This document shows, piece by piece, positions 8,082-16,296 of a stretch of DNA of 64,000 bases; the stretch's first letter is position 1; the number at the start of each line of letters is the position of its first letter. Source of the DNA: Pseudomonas fluorescens (GTDB taxonomy: Bacteria > Pseudomonadota > Gammaproteobacteria > Pseudomonadales > Pseudomonadaceae); assembly GCF_902497785.1 (NCBI RefSeq), contig NZ_CABVHK010000001.1, positions 124,001 to 188,000 of the forward strand, written 5' to 3'. Below the pieces are notes generated by a model. It was not told the origin of the DNA. It saw only the letters and a list, made by a program, of their open reading frames with translations, and did not search any database. The translations under genes and the position numbers were made by a program.

Positions 8082-8861
8082 ATGGATCTGGGTATTGGCG
8101 GACGTATTGCTCTGGTGTGCGCATCCTCTCGGGGACTTGGCAAAGCCTGTGCGCTGGCATTGGCGCAGGAGGGCTGTGAGGTGCTGATCAACGGCCGCGA
8201 TGCCGAGAGCCTGGAACACACTGCGCAGGACATCTTGCGCAGCACCGGCCGGCTGCCGCGCACCGTGGTGGCCGACCTGTCCACCGCCGCCGGGCGACAG
8301 GCGCTGCTGGCTGCCTGTCCGGTGATGGATATTCTGGTGACCAACAACGGCGGGCCAGAGCCGGGTCGTCCGGAGGATTGGGATCATGCTGCCTGGCTGG
8401 CGGCCATTGAGGCCAACATGCTCTCGGGTATCCTGCTGATTCAGGCGGTGGTCGTTGGTATGCGTGCGCGAGGTTTCGGCCGTATCGTCAATATCACCTC
8501 GGCGATGGTTAAGTCGCCCCGGTTGCCATTGGGTTTGTCCACGGCGGCGCGTGCGGGGCTGACCGCTTTTTGCAAAGCTCTGTCGGTCGAGGTGGTGCGG
8601 GACAATGTGACGATCAACAATCTGCTGCCGGAGCGCATTGAGACGGACCGTCTGCGCTTTATGACCGAGCAACTGGCGGAACTTCGCCAGCTCAGTTTTG
8701 AGCAAGCACGGGTGGAAATGCTCAAGCCGATAGCCGCACGACGATTTGGCCAGCCGAGCGAACTGGCAGCGGCCTGCGCATTTCTCTGTTCGGCGCAAGC
8801 CGGCTATATCACCGGGCAAAATTTGCAGATCGACGGCGGCAGCTATGCCGGATTGATTTAG
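8082..8861 (+). CDS. SDR-family oxidoreductase with S-x3-R in place of Y-x3-K
   Basis: Short-chain dehydrogenase/reductase fold, 259 residues, with the cofactor loop ASSRGLG (14-20), NNG at 88-90 and the usual DGG end. The catalytic serine is present (S140, NITS), but the Tyr-x3-Lys pair is replaced by S153-TAA-R157 (GLSTAARAGL). A subfamily with this replacement is common among annotated 3-oxoacyl-ACP reductases, and its chemistry is uncertain. The gene follows the split oxygenase by 24 bp and is the last plus-strand gene of the operon, so it may act on the hydroxylated or demethylated product. Its stop overlaps the convergent VOC gene by 4 bp. Confidence 0.9.
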   Translation: MDLGIGGRIALVCASSRGLGKACALALAQEGCEVLINGRDAESLEHTAQDILRSTGRLPRTVVADLSTAAGRQALLAACPVMDILVTNNGGPEPGRPEDWDHAAWLAAIEANMLSGILLIQAVVVGMRARGFGRIVNITSAMVKSPRLPLGLSTAARAGLTAFCKALSVEVVRDNVTINNLLPERIETDRLRFMTEQLAELRQLSFEQARVEMLKPIAARRFGQPSELAAACAFLCSAQAGYITGQNLQIDGGSYAGLI

Positions 8862-9265
8862 CCACCCCGGCGTTCTTTCCAGTCGGCGGGCGGCACTTCG
8901 CTGGCGTCGAAATCCAACTCCACTTCAACCCCATTGGGGTCCTGGATGAACAGCTGCCACGTGCGCTCGGCGCCGGGCGCACGGATCACTTTGAATCGCA
9001 CGCCGTGCTCACTCAGGTGTTTCCACATCCTCTGCAAGCCCTGGGCATGAAACGCCATATGGTCAAGCACGCCACGTCGCGGCTCCGGCATTTGTGATAC
9101 GCCCACCACATGCAGAACTGGTTGTTCCTGGGTGTACAGCCAGAATCCGGGAACCGGGAAGGGCGGGCGTGGCCCCTCCACCAACCCGAGTACTCCAACA
9201 TAGAAATTTCGTGTCGCCTCCAGTTGGTCGGAGACGATGGTGAAGTGGTCCATGCGCAGGATCAT
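8858..9265 (-). CDS. VOC (glyoxalase/bleomycin resistance/extradiol dioxygenase) family protein
   Basis: A single-module, 135-residue vicinal-oxygen-chelate protein. Metal-ligand positions typical of the fold are visible: His in MDHFTIV near the N-terminus, His in LDHMAFHA, and Glu in GVEVELDFD near the C-terminus. Such proteins act as glyoxalases, epimerases, isomerases or dioxygenases; nothing here picks one. AAGGG precedes the ATG at 9265. It is transcribed toward the Rieske operon and away from the CoA-transferase operon, sharing the intergenic region with the latter. Confidence 0.85.
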   Translation of the reverse strand: MILRMDHFTIVSDQLEATRNFYVGVLGLVEGPRPPFPVPGFWLYTQEQPVLHVVGVSQMPEPRRGVLDHMAFHAQGLQRMWKHLSEHGVRFKVIRAPGAERTWQLFIQDPNGVEVELDFDASEVPPADWKERRGG

Positions 9266-9299
9266 CGCAACGCCCTTAATCGGCTTTTAGTGATATTTA

Positions 9300-9320
9300 G
9301 ACGAATTGTTATTTATTGTT
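9300..9320. promoter_or_regulatory. Putative operator, copy 2 of the 21-bp element (GACG-N13-TGTT)
   Basis: Has the same 21-bp length and TGTT end as the elements at 5955, 28756, 32497 and 39302, but its left end is GACG rather than AACA or GACA. It lies between the divergent VOC gene and the CoA-transferase operon, 138 bp before the latter's start. It is the weakest of the five copies. Confidence 0.3.
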
Positions 9321-9457
9321 CATATTCATGCTTATGATTCTATATTCGGAATACTAATCTATCTATGGAATTTATCGCCGATCGCTTAGGGTAACGCCAT
9401 GGATTCGTTCTGCAGCTCTGCTGCAAAACGCTAAGCGCAGAAGAAGACAGGTGCTGA

Positions 9458-11695
9458 ATGAGCCAGGCAATCCTCGAAGGAATTCGCGTCATCAGTCTGT
9501 GTTCCGGCATTGCCGGATCTGCCGCTGGCATGCATCTTTGCGAAGCGGGTGCCGAAGTGGTGATGATCGAGCCACCCGCCAACCGTGCCAGAGAGAAACA
9601 GGCGCTGTTTGCTGTGCTTAACCGTGGCAAACGAAGTGTCATCCTCTGCCTGGAAAATGCCGCAGATCGCCAGCAACTGAACTCGTTGCTAGCCAGCGCC
9701 GATGTGCTGCTGCATGACTTCACCCCCGCGGTAGCGCAGGCCCATGGTCTGGCAGACGCGCAGCTCACTGCAGACTTCCCTCGATTGGTTATCTCAGCGA
9801 TCAGCGGCTGGCCCCATCGGCATGCACTGGCGAATTCCATTCCCCGGGAAACGCTTATCCTGGCGCGCCTGGGCCTGTTGGACGAACAGCCGGCGCATCG
9901 CCCCGGCCCGGTGTTCGTACGCATGCCATTTGCCAATTGGCTGGCCAGCTGGCTGTGTGTGGTCGGGGTGATGGCGCGGTTACTGGCGCGCGACCGTGAC
10001 GGCTGCGGCGGCATCGCTCATACGAGTTTGGCTCAGGCAGCCTTGGTGCCAATGACCATGCATTGGAACCGCGCACAAACACCGACCCCGGCCTTTGCCA
10101 AAGGTCTGGATAAACACATTCCAATTCCATTGCACCAGTGCGCTGATGGCCGCTGGTTGCATGTGCATTATTCGCCGGACAAATCCCCTTGGATGGCCGC
10201 GGCACTCAGTGAGTTCGGCGAAACCGAAGTGGCTCGCTTGAACGCGCTGTGGCCATCGAGCCATGTGGCGCCAAACTTCGGCGCCAACAAGGCGATCATT
10301 GCCACACGGTCGGCACAGGAATGGGTCGAGCATTTCTGGCAGCACGACGTTGCTGCGCAAATTGCCGCTCCATTTGGCGATATCTACTTCGACGAACAAG
10401 CACGCCTGAATGGCTATGTGGTTGAAGTCGACGATGTGCAGTTGGGCAAAACACTGCAACCAGGCCCTGCCTGGCAGGTGCAGCCACCCGCACGAGTTGG
10501 CGGTAGCGCACCTCTGGCAGGTGAGGGGAACGCCGGACTGTCTGGCGCCGATGCTGTGATCCCTTCGCAACTGCCCAGGTCGAGTCCGGCGCCCTTGCCT
10601 CCGCTGCACGGTCTGAAAGTACTGGATCTGGGCGCCTATCTGGCCGGGCCGTTTGCCTGCATGTTGCTGGCGGACCTGGGGGCAGAAGTCATTAAAATCG
10701 AGGCGCCCAAGGGCGATGCCATGCGCCGCCTGGAGCGGATTTTCAGCGGTACCCAGCGTGGCAAATTGGGCGTCGCGTTGCAGTTGGGCGATCGGCAGAC
10801 CGAGCCCGCCGTAGAGGCGTTGGCACGTTGGGCCGATGTGGTACACCACAACATGCGGCTTCCCGCCGCACGCAAGCTCAAGGTCGACTACGAGAGCCTC
10901 AAAGCGCTCAACCCGCAGCTGGTGTATTGCCATGTCAGTGCCTACGGACCGACCGGACCGCGCACGGATTGGCCGGGCTTTGACCAACTGATGCAGGCCT
11001 CTTGCGGCTGGGAAGTCGAGCAGGGCGGTGAGGGCCAGGCGCCCATGTGGCTGCGCTTCGGCGTGGGTGATTTTTTTGCCGGTCTGTCCTCGCTCTACGC
11101 CTTGCTCCTGGGGTTGTATGAGCGCAACCGCAGTGGCGTCGGACAAATGGTCAGCTCGTCATTGCTGGGCGCCACGATGCTGTCGATGAGCGAAGCGGTG
11201 GTGCTGGAAGACGGCAGCCTCACACCAATCGATCATTTGGACGCGCAACAGACCGGTCTGAGTGATGCCCATCGTTTGTATCGGTGTAGCGATTCCTGGC
11301 TGGTGGTGGCAGCGCTGCAACCGGATGAGGTGCAACGTTTCGAGAGGCTGGTGGATGATCAGCCCGAAACCTGGTTTGCCGATCAGACCCGGCAAGCGGC
11401 GCTCGCCTCATTGGTCGCAGCGCAGGTTCCTGCACAGGCAGTGCTGGAAGCGCAGATGGATGCCTTTCTCGACAGCCCCGAACACGCCGAAGCGGGTCTG
11501 CACGCTCATTACTCACATGCTGTTTACGGTGACCTGCAACAGATCGGCGCGTTCTGGGACTTCGGCAACTTGCCGTTATCGCTGCAGCGTCCGCCACCCG
11601 CCCTCGGCCAACATACCCGGCAAGTTCTGGAAGGCCTCGGCTTTACCGGCAGCGAGCTCGAACGATTGGCCTCGGTTGGCCTGGTGGCGCTGTAA
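9458..11695 (+). CDS. Fused tandem CaiB/BaiF (family III) CoA-transferase
   Basis: Family III CoA-transferases move CoA between carboxylic acids. This 745-residue protein contains two such domains in one chain (about 1-340 and 385-745), starting LEGIRVISLCSGIAG and LHGLKVLDLGAYLAGPFACM. In the second half the catalytic Asp is present (D538, FGVGDFFAG). In the first half the aligned position is Asn (N160, MPFANWL), so only the C-terminal domain looks able to form the glutamyl/aspartyl-CoA anhydride. It heads a five-gene operon with SDR, acyl-CoA dehydrogenase, kinase and SDR genes. The likely role is CoA activation of a carboxylated intermediate so that those enzymes can act. Confidence 0.92.
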   Translation: MSQAILEGIRVISLCSGIAGSAAGMHLCEAGAEVVMIEPPANRAREKQALFAVLNRGKRSVILCLENAADRQQLNSLLASADVLLHDFTPAVAQAHGLADAQLTADFPRLVISAISGWPHRHALANSIPRETLILARLGLLDEQPAHRPGPVFVRMPFANWLASWLCVVGVMARLLARDRDGCGGIAHTSLAQAALVPMTMHWNRAQTPTPAFAKGLDKHIPIPLHQCADGRWLHVHYSPDKSPWMAAALSEFGETEVARLNALWPSSHVAPNFGANKAIIATRSAQEWVEHFWQHDVAAQIAAPFGDIYFDEQARLNGYVVEVDDVQLGKTLQPGPAWQVQPPARVGGSAPLAGEGNAGLSGADAVIPSQLPRSSPAPLPPLHGLKVLDLGAYLAGPFACMLLADLGAEVIKIEAPKGDAMRRLERIFSGTQRGKLGVALQLGDRQTEPAVEALARWADVVHHNMRLPAARKLKVDYESLKALNPQLVYCHVSAYGPTGPRTDWPGFDQLMQASCGWEVEQGGEGQAPMWLRFGVGDFFAGLSSLYALLLGLYERNRSGVGQMVSSSLLGATMLSMSEAVVLEDGSLTPIDHLDAQQTGLSDAHRLYRCSDSWLVVAALQPDEVQRFERLVDDQPETWFADQTRQAALASLVAAQVPAQAVLEAQMDAFLDSPEHAEAGLHAHYSHAVYGDLQQIGAFWDFGNLPLSLQRPPPALGQHTRQVLEGLGFTGSELERLASVGLVAL

Positions 11696-11745
11696 CGGTG
11701 GGCCTATTGCCCGACAGGATTTTTCGACAAGCACAAGGAATACCC

Positions 11746-12483
11746 ATGTACGAGTTGGATTTCAGCGGTAAAACCGTGCTGGTAGTTGGCGGGTCCAGTG
11801 GCATCGGCAATGGCATTGCGCAGAACTTTCGCCAGCGCGGTGCCGAGGTGCATGTCTGGGGTACGCGTGCCTCGGCGGCGGCCTATAACGACTCACCTGA
11901 CTCTAATCTTGAAGGCCTGCATTACGCCCAGGTAGACGTCGCGGATGCGGCATTGATCGAAGGGGTCTGTGTGCCATTCACCCGCCTGGATGTGTTGGTG
12001 CAGGCACAAGGCACGGTGCTCTACGACCGTCAGGAATTTCTCACCGAGGGTTTCAAGCGAGTACTCGACGTCAACCTCACCAGCCTGATGGTGTGCGCGC
12101 AGAAATTTCACCCACTGCTGATGCAGGCCAAGGGTTCGATGATCACTGTCAGCTCCGCTGCCGCCTTCCACTCCACGCGTGGCAACCCGGCCTACAACGC
12201 CTCGAAAACCGGTGCTTTCGGACTGACTCGCACCCTGGCCGAAGCCTGGGCACGTGACGGCATCCGGGTGAATGGCATTGCCCCCGGTTTGGTGGAAACC
12301 AAGCTGACGCGGGTGACCACCAGCAACCCCAAGCGCCTCGAAGGCGCATTGCGCGCCATTCCTCAAGGGCGCTTGGGCACGCCCCAGGACATGGCCAACG
12401 TGGCCCTGTTCCTTGCCTCGCCGCTGGCCAGCTATGTGCTCGGCCAAACCCTGTTGGTCGACGGCGGCATGCTGCTGGCCTGA
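11746..12483 (+). CDS. SDR-family oxidoreductase
   Basis: Classical short-chain dehydrogenase of 245 residues, with cofactor loop GGSSGIG (15-21), catalytic S137, Y150 and K154 (YNASK) and C-terminal VDGG. The usual NNAG is replaced by VQAQG. The start at 11746 is chosen because AAGGA lies just before it; an upstream GTG would add 16 non-homologous residues. It sits between the CoA-transferase and the acyl-CoA dehydrogenase. By analogy with levulinate catabolism (LvaD) it could reduce an oxoacyl-CoA or oxidise a hydroxyacyl-CoA; this is inference. Confidence 0.92.
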   Translation: MYELDFSGKTVLVVGGSSGIGNGIAQNFRQRGAEVHVWGTRASAAAYNDSPDSNLEGLHYAQVDVADAALIEGVCVPFTRLDVLVQAQGTVLYDRQEFLTEGFKRVLDVNLTSLMVCAQKFHPLLMQAKGSMITVSSAAAFHSTRGNPAYNASKTGAFGLTRTLAEAWARDGIRVNGIAPGLVETKLTRVTTSNPKRLEGALRAIPQGRLGTPQDMANVALFLASPLASYVLGQTLLVDGGMLLA

Positions 12484-12507
12484 TCGCTATTTGCTAGGAG
12501 ACACACC

Positions 12508-13803
12508 ATGGCCTGGGACTTTCAGACCGACCCCGAGATACAGGCGGAACTGGATTGGATCGAGCAGTTTGTACGGGAGGAAGTCGAGCCCCTCGATCAT
12601 GTGCTGGGCAGCCCGTGGAATATCCACGATCCGTTGTTCAAGCAACTGGTCAAACCGCTGCAAGCGCAGGTAAAGGCTCGCAAGTTGTGGGCGTGTCACC
12701 TGGGCCCGGAACTGGGCGGGGCAGGGTATGGCCAGGTGCGCCTGGCATTGATCAATGAAATTCTCGGCCGCTCGCTGTTCGGCCCGATTGTGTTTGGCTG
12801 CCAGGCCCCCGATTCAGGCAACGGGGAAATCCTCGCCCATTACGGCACCCCGGCGCAGAAGCAGCGCTACCTGCAACCGTTGCTCGATGGCGATATCGTG
12901 TCCTGCTTCGCCATGACCGAGCCGCAAGGTGGCGCGGATCCTGCCGTGTTCACCACCGAAGCGGTGCGCGATGGCGATGACTGGCTGCTGAACGGCGAAA
13001 AATGGTTCGCCTCCAATGCCCGCTACGCAGCGTTCTATATCGTGATGGCGGTCACTGATAAAAGCGTATCGGTGTATGAAGGCATGTCGATGTTCATCGT
13101 CGCCGCTGACGCGCCCGGGGTGAGCATTATCCGTAACGTCGGTATCGCCGATGACCCCGCCGCCACCCATGCTTACCTGTCATTCGACAAGGTGCGAGTG
13201 CCTGCGGGCGACATGCTCGGTGCGCCCGGCCAGGCATTTGTCGTGGCTCAGGTGCGGCTCGGTGGTGGCCGCGTGCACCATGCCATGCGGGTGATCGGCC
13301 AGGCGCAAAAAGCCCTTGATGCACTCTGTGAACGATCCCTGTCGCGTAGTACCCAGGGCAGCCGCCTGGCGGACAAGCAGATGGTCCAGGAAAAAATTGC
13401 CGATTCGTGGATCGAACTGGAGCAGTTTCGCTTGCTGGTGATGCGTACGGCGTGGCGCATCGATCAGTATCAGGACTACAAGCGGGTGCGCAAGGACATC
13501 GCTGCGGTGAAAGCCGCCATGCCCAAGGTTTTGCATGACATCGCCGCGCGCGCCCTGCATGTACATGGCTCGTTAGGGGTATGCGAAGAAATGCCGTTTA
13601 CCGGGTACATCGTCCGCTCCTTCCAGATGGGGCTGGCCGACGGGCCCACCGAAGTGCACAAAGTCACGGTGGCCAAACAGCTGCTGCGCGACTATCAGCC
13701 CTGCGACGAGTTGTTCCCCGATTACCATCGGCCCACCGCCGCGGCCCGCGCCCGGGAAAAATACGCCGGCGTGCTGGCCAGTCTCGGCGAGCGCGACGTA
13801 TGA
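12508..13803 (+). CDS. Acyl-CoA dehydrogenase, ACAD10/11-LvaC-like
   Basis: Flavoprotein of 431 residues with the acyl-CoA dehydrogenase core: FAMTEPQGGADPAVF (FAD/substrate loop), NGEKWFASNA, and the C-terminal GSLGVCEEMPF and GLADGPTEVHK segments. The length and fusion-partner-like context resemble LvaC of levulinate degradation and the dehydrogenase half of mammalian ACAD10/ACAD11, which eliminate phosphate from 4-phosphoacyl-CoA. The stop overlaps the start of the downstream phosphotransferase (ATGA), so the two are translationally coupled. AGGAGA precedes the ATG. Confidence 0.92.
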   Translation: MAWDFQTDPEIQAELDWIEQFVREEVEPLDHVLGSPWNIHDPLFKQLVKPLQAQVKARKLWACHLGPELGGAGYGQVRLALINEILGRSLFGPIVFGCQAPDSGNGEILAHYGTPAQKQRYLQPLLDGDIVSCFAMTEPQGGADPAVFTTEAVRDGDDWLLNGEKWFASNARYAAFYIVMAVTDKSVSVYEGMSMFIVAADAPGVSIIRNVGIADDPAATHAYLSFDKVRVPAGDMLGAPGQAFVVAQVRLGGGRVHHAMRVIGQAQKALDALCERSLSRSTQGSRLADKQMVQEKIADSWIELEQFRLLVMRTAWRIDQYQDYKRVRKDIAAVKAAMPKVLHDIAARALHVHGSLGVCEEMPFTGYIVRSFQMGLADGPTEVHKVTVAKQLLRDYQPCDELFPDYHRPTAAARAREKYAGVLASLGERDV

Positions 13804-14852
13804 ACGATTGGCAGGATCTGGTCGACCTCGAGCGCCTGGCCGACTGGATGGACACCCAAGACCTGGAAAGTGGCCCGATCAAGGCTGCGGTACGTTTAGC
13901 CGGCGGCACGCAGAATCTGCTGCTGCGCTTTCGGCGAGGCGTGCGTGAATTCGTGTTGCGCCGGCCTTCCCTGGAACTGCGCGAAGTCGGCGGTAAAACC
14001 ATCGTCCGTGAAGCGCGCCTGCTCAAGGTATTGGCCGGATCGCAAGTGCCCCATGCCGGTTTGATCGCCGACTGTACTGACCAGGCCGTTCTGGGCTCCA
14101 GTTTTTATTTAATGGAACCAGTGCAGGGCTTCAACCCCAATAGCGCCGCAGGATTGCCAGCACCCCATGCTGAACGGCCGGCGCTGCGCAGGCGCATGGG
14201 CTTTGCCATGGTGGATGCGCTATTGCGTCTGGGCGACATTGACTACCAGGCGGTGGGGCTGGCGGACTTTGGCCGCCCGGACGGTTTTCATCAGCGTCAG
14301 GTCTCACGCTGGCTGGCACACTTGGACAGCGTCAAAGACTACCCCGGTTGGCCGGGGGCGAGCAGCCTGCCGGGACTTGCACGTTTGGCCAATTGGCTGA
14401 GCGATCATTGCCCGCAGCAGTTTGAGGCCGGTATTCAACATGGCGACTTTCACCTGTCCAACGTCATGTTCCGGCATGACTGCGGGGAGTTGGCCGCGGT
14501 CGTCGATTGGGAGCTGGCGACCATCGGTGATCCGTTGCTCGACCTTGCCTGGCTGGTGGTCACCTGGCCCTGTGCCGACGGTCGTGGTGCCGGCACCATC
14601 GAAGTGCATCCCTGGGACGGCTTTTGCAGCAGCGACGAACTGGTCGCCCATTACCACGCCGGCAGCTCGCGCTCGTTGGCGGACTTCACCTGGTACCTGG
14701 TGTTGGCGGGTTTCAAACTCGGCATCTTTCTCGAAGTCAGTTACGCCCGTGCGTGTGCGGGTAAAGCCTCGATGGTCACGGGTGAAAAACACCACGCCTC
14801 AGCGTTGCATCTATTCGCTACGGCGTTGCAGCGCATCGATCAAACCGCCTGA
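13800..14852 (+). CDS. APH-family phosphotransferase, LvaA/ACAD10-kinase-like
   Basis: Protein-kinase-like small-molecule kinase, 350 residues. Brenner's motif QHGDFHLSN (catalytic Asp and Asn) and the metal-binding VVDWELATIGDP are intact. The start at 13800 overlaps the acyl-CoA dehydrogenase stop; an upstream in-frame start would lie inside that gene. The kinase domains of ACAD10/11 and LvaA phosphorylate the hydroxyl of 4-hydroxyacyl-CoA, and coupling to a matching dehydrogenase here suggests the same phosphorylation-elimination chemistry. No LvaB-like small subunit is visible. Confidence 0.9.
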   Translation: MNDWQDLVDLERLADWMDTQDLESGPIKAAVRLAGGTQNLLLRFRRGVREFVLRRPSLELREVGGKTIVREARLLKVLAGSQVPHAGLIADCTDQAVLGSSFYLMEPVQGFNPNSAAGLPAPHAERPALRRRMGFAMVDALLRLGDIDYQAVGLADFGRPDGFHQRQVSRWLAHLDSVKDYPGWPGASSLPGLARLANWLSDHCPQQFEAGIQHGDFHLSNVMFRHDCGELAAVVDWELATIGDPLLDLAWLVVTWPCADGRGAGTIEVHPWDGFCSSDELVAHYHAGSSRSLADFTWYLVLAGFKLGIFLEVSYARACAGKASMVTGEKHHASALHLFATALQRIDQTA

Positions 14853-14870
14853 TAACCAGAGGGAAAGCCC

Positions 14871-15626
14871 ATGCAACTGGCCGGTAAACGAATCATCGTC
14901 ACGGGAGGCGCCAGGGGTATCGGCGCGGCAGTGGTCAAAGCATTTGTGGAGGAGGGAGCCTATGTCGTCAGCCTCGACCTGGGCGAAGCCGCCTTGATGA
15001 CGGGGGACGGTGGCGGGTGGGCGCATACACGAGTCTGCGATATCGCTGACAGCCAATCCGTGGATGCCGCTTTCGCCTGGGCCAACGAACGGCTCAATGG
15101 TCTGGATGTGCTGGTACATGCTGCGGGTATCGCGCCGAATGCCAGTGCCGACAGCATCACGCTGGACGAGTGGGAAAAAGTCTTTGCGGTGAATACCCGT
15201 GGCACATTCCTGACCAACCGCGCGGCCTATGAGCTGCTGAAGGGCAGCGGTGGGCGGATCATCAACTTCGCCTCTGCGGCAGGCGTCATCGGACAGCCCG
15301 GCAAAGCCCATTACGCGGCCAGCAAGGGGGCGGTGCTGGCGTGGACGCGCACGGTGGCGCGGGAATGGGGCCCCTTGGGCATTACCGTCAACGCTATCGC
15401 CCCGGCGATGTGGACGCCGATGTACGAGGCGACTCGCGCGAGCATGAGCACCGAGCAATTGCAGCAGCACGATGCCTACATGACAAGGCAAGTGCCCATC
15501 GGCGGACAGCTGGGTGAACCGGCCCGGGATCTGGCGCCTGTGCTGGTATTTCTTGCCGGAGACGGTTCGCGATTTGTCACCGGGCAAACGTTGATGATTG
15601 ATGGCGGCATGCTGATGCTCAGTTGA
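14871..15626 (+). CDS. SDR-family oxidoreductase
   Basis: Classical SDR of 251 residues, with TGGARGIG near the N-terminus, HAAG in place of NNAG, S...Y148-x3-K152 (YAASK) and DGGML at the end. It is the last gene of the CoA-transferase operon, 18 bp after the kinase, with GAGGGAAAG before the ATG. In a levulinate-like scheme it would be the 3-hydroxyacyl-CoA dehydrogenase acting after hydration, but the substrate cannot be deduced from sequence. Confidence 0.92.
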   Translation: MQLAGKRIIVTGGARGIGAAVVKAFVEEGAYVVSLDLGEAALMTGDGGGWAHTRVCDIADSQSVDAAFAWANERLNGLDVLVHAAGIAPNASADSITLDEWEKVFAVNTRGTFLTNRAAYELLKGSGGRIINFASAAGVIGQPGKAHYAASKGAVLAWTRTVAREWGPLGITVNAIAPAMWTPMYEATRASMSTEQLQQHDAYMTRQVPIGGQLGEPARDLAPVLVFLAGDGSRFVTGQTLMIDGGMLMLS

Positions 15627-15654
15627 GTTGAAGGTGGGGCGCCTGGCGCCTCTC

Positions 15655-16212
15655 CTAGCGACCGCGGATCAACTGCAAAAACTCCTGGCGGGTGTTGTAC
15701 GACTCGCGGAACGCGCCGAGCATTACCGAGGTGCTCATCACCGAGTTCTGCTTCTCCACACCGCGCATCATCATGCACATGTGTTTTGCCTCGATCACTA
15801 CCGCCACTCCGGCGGCATCGGTCACTAGGGAAATCGCGTCGGCAATCTGCCGTGTCAGGTTTTCCTGAATCTGCAAACGGCGAGCGAACATATCGACAAT
15901 GCGGGCCACTTTCGACAGCCCCAGCACCTTACCAGTGGGAATATAGGCGACATGGGCCTTGCCAATAAACGGCAGGAGGTGGTGTTCGCAGAGTGAGTAC
16001 AGTTCGATGTCACGGACGATGACCATCTCATCGTTGTCCGATTCAAACAACGCGCCGTTGACGATCTGTTCGAGGCTTTGCTGATAGCCATGACACAGGT
16101 ACTGCATGGCTTTCGCCGCGCGTTTTGGCGTGTCCAGCAAGCCTTCTCGCTCTGGATCTTCGCCCACTCCGTGAAGAATCTCCCGGTAGTTTCTGGCCAG
16201 CTCTTCGTTCAT
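15655..16212 (-). CDS. folE: GTP cyclohydrolase I
   Basis: Converts GTP to 7,8-dihydroneopterin triphosphate, the first step of folate and tetrahydropterin synthesis, in the cytoplasm. The 185-residue length is normal. Zinc and substrate residues are visible in [18 protein letters not shown] and in the C-terminal [15 protein letters not shown]. It lies 84 bp downstream of the ferredoxin oxidoreductase gene on the same strand and converges with the CoA-transferase operon. This is probably a housekeeping gene beside the island; a link to pterin-dependent catabolism is possible but unsupported. Confidence 0.95.
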   Translation of the reverse strand: MNEELARNYREILHGVGEDPEREGLLDTPKRAAKAMQYLCHGYQQSLEQIVNGALFESDNDEMVIVRDIELYSLCEHHLLPFIGKAHVAYIPTGKVLGLSKVARIVDMFARRLQIQENLTRQIADAISLVTDAAGVAVVIEAKHMCMMMRGVEKQNSVMSTSVMLGAFRESYNTRQEFLQLIRGR

Positions 16213-16296
16213 GGGTCGACCTTATTGTTTTAGCCAACTTCCCGGGCGGCATCGCATGCAACCCGGGTCCTGGCACCTGGCCCAGGGCCGGGATAT

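Noticed and set aside
15655..16212. Idea that folE supplies tetrahydropterin for an aromatic hydroxylase of the pathway.
   Set aside because: No pterin-dependent hydroxylase or dehydratase gene is in the window, and the protein looks like a normal housekeeping enzyme.
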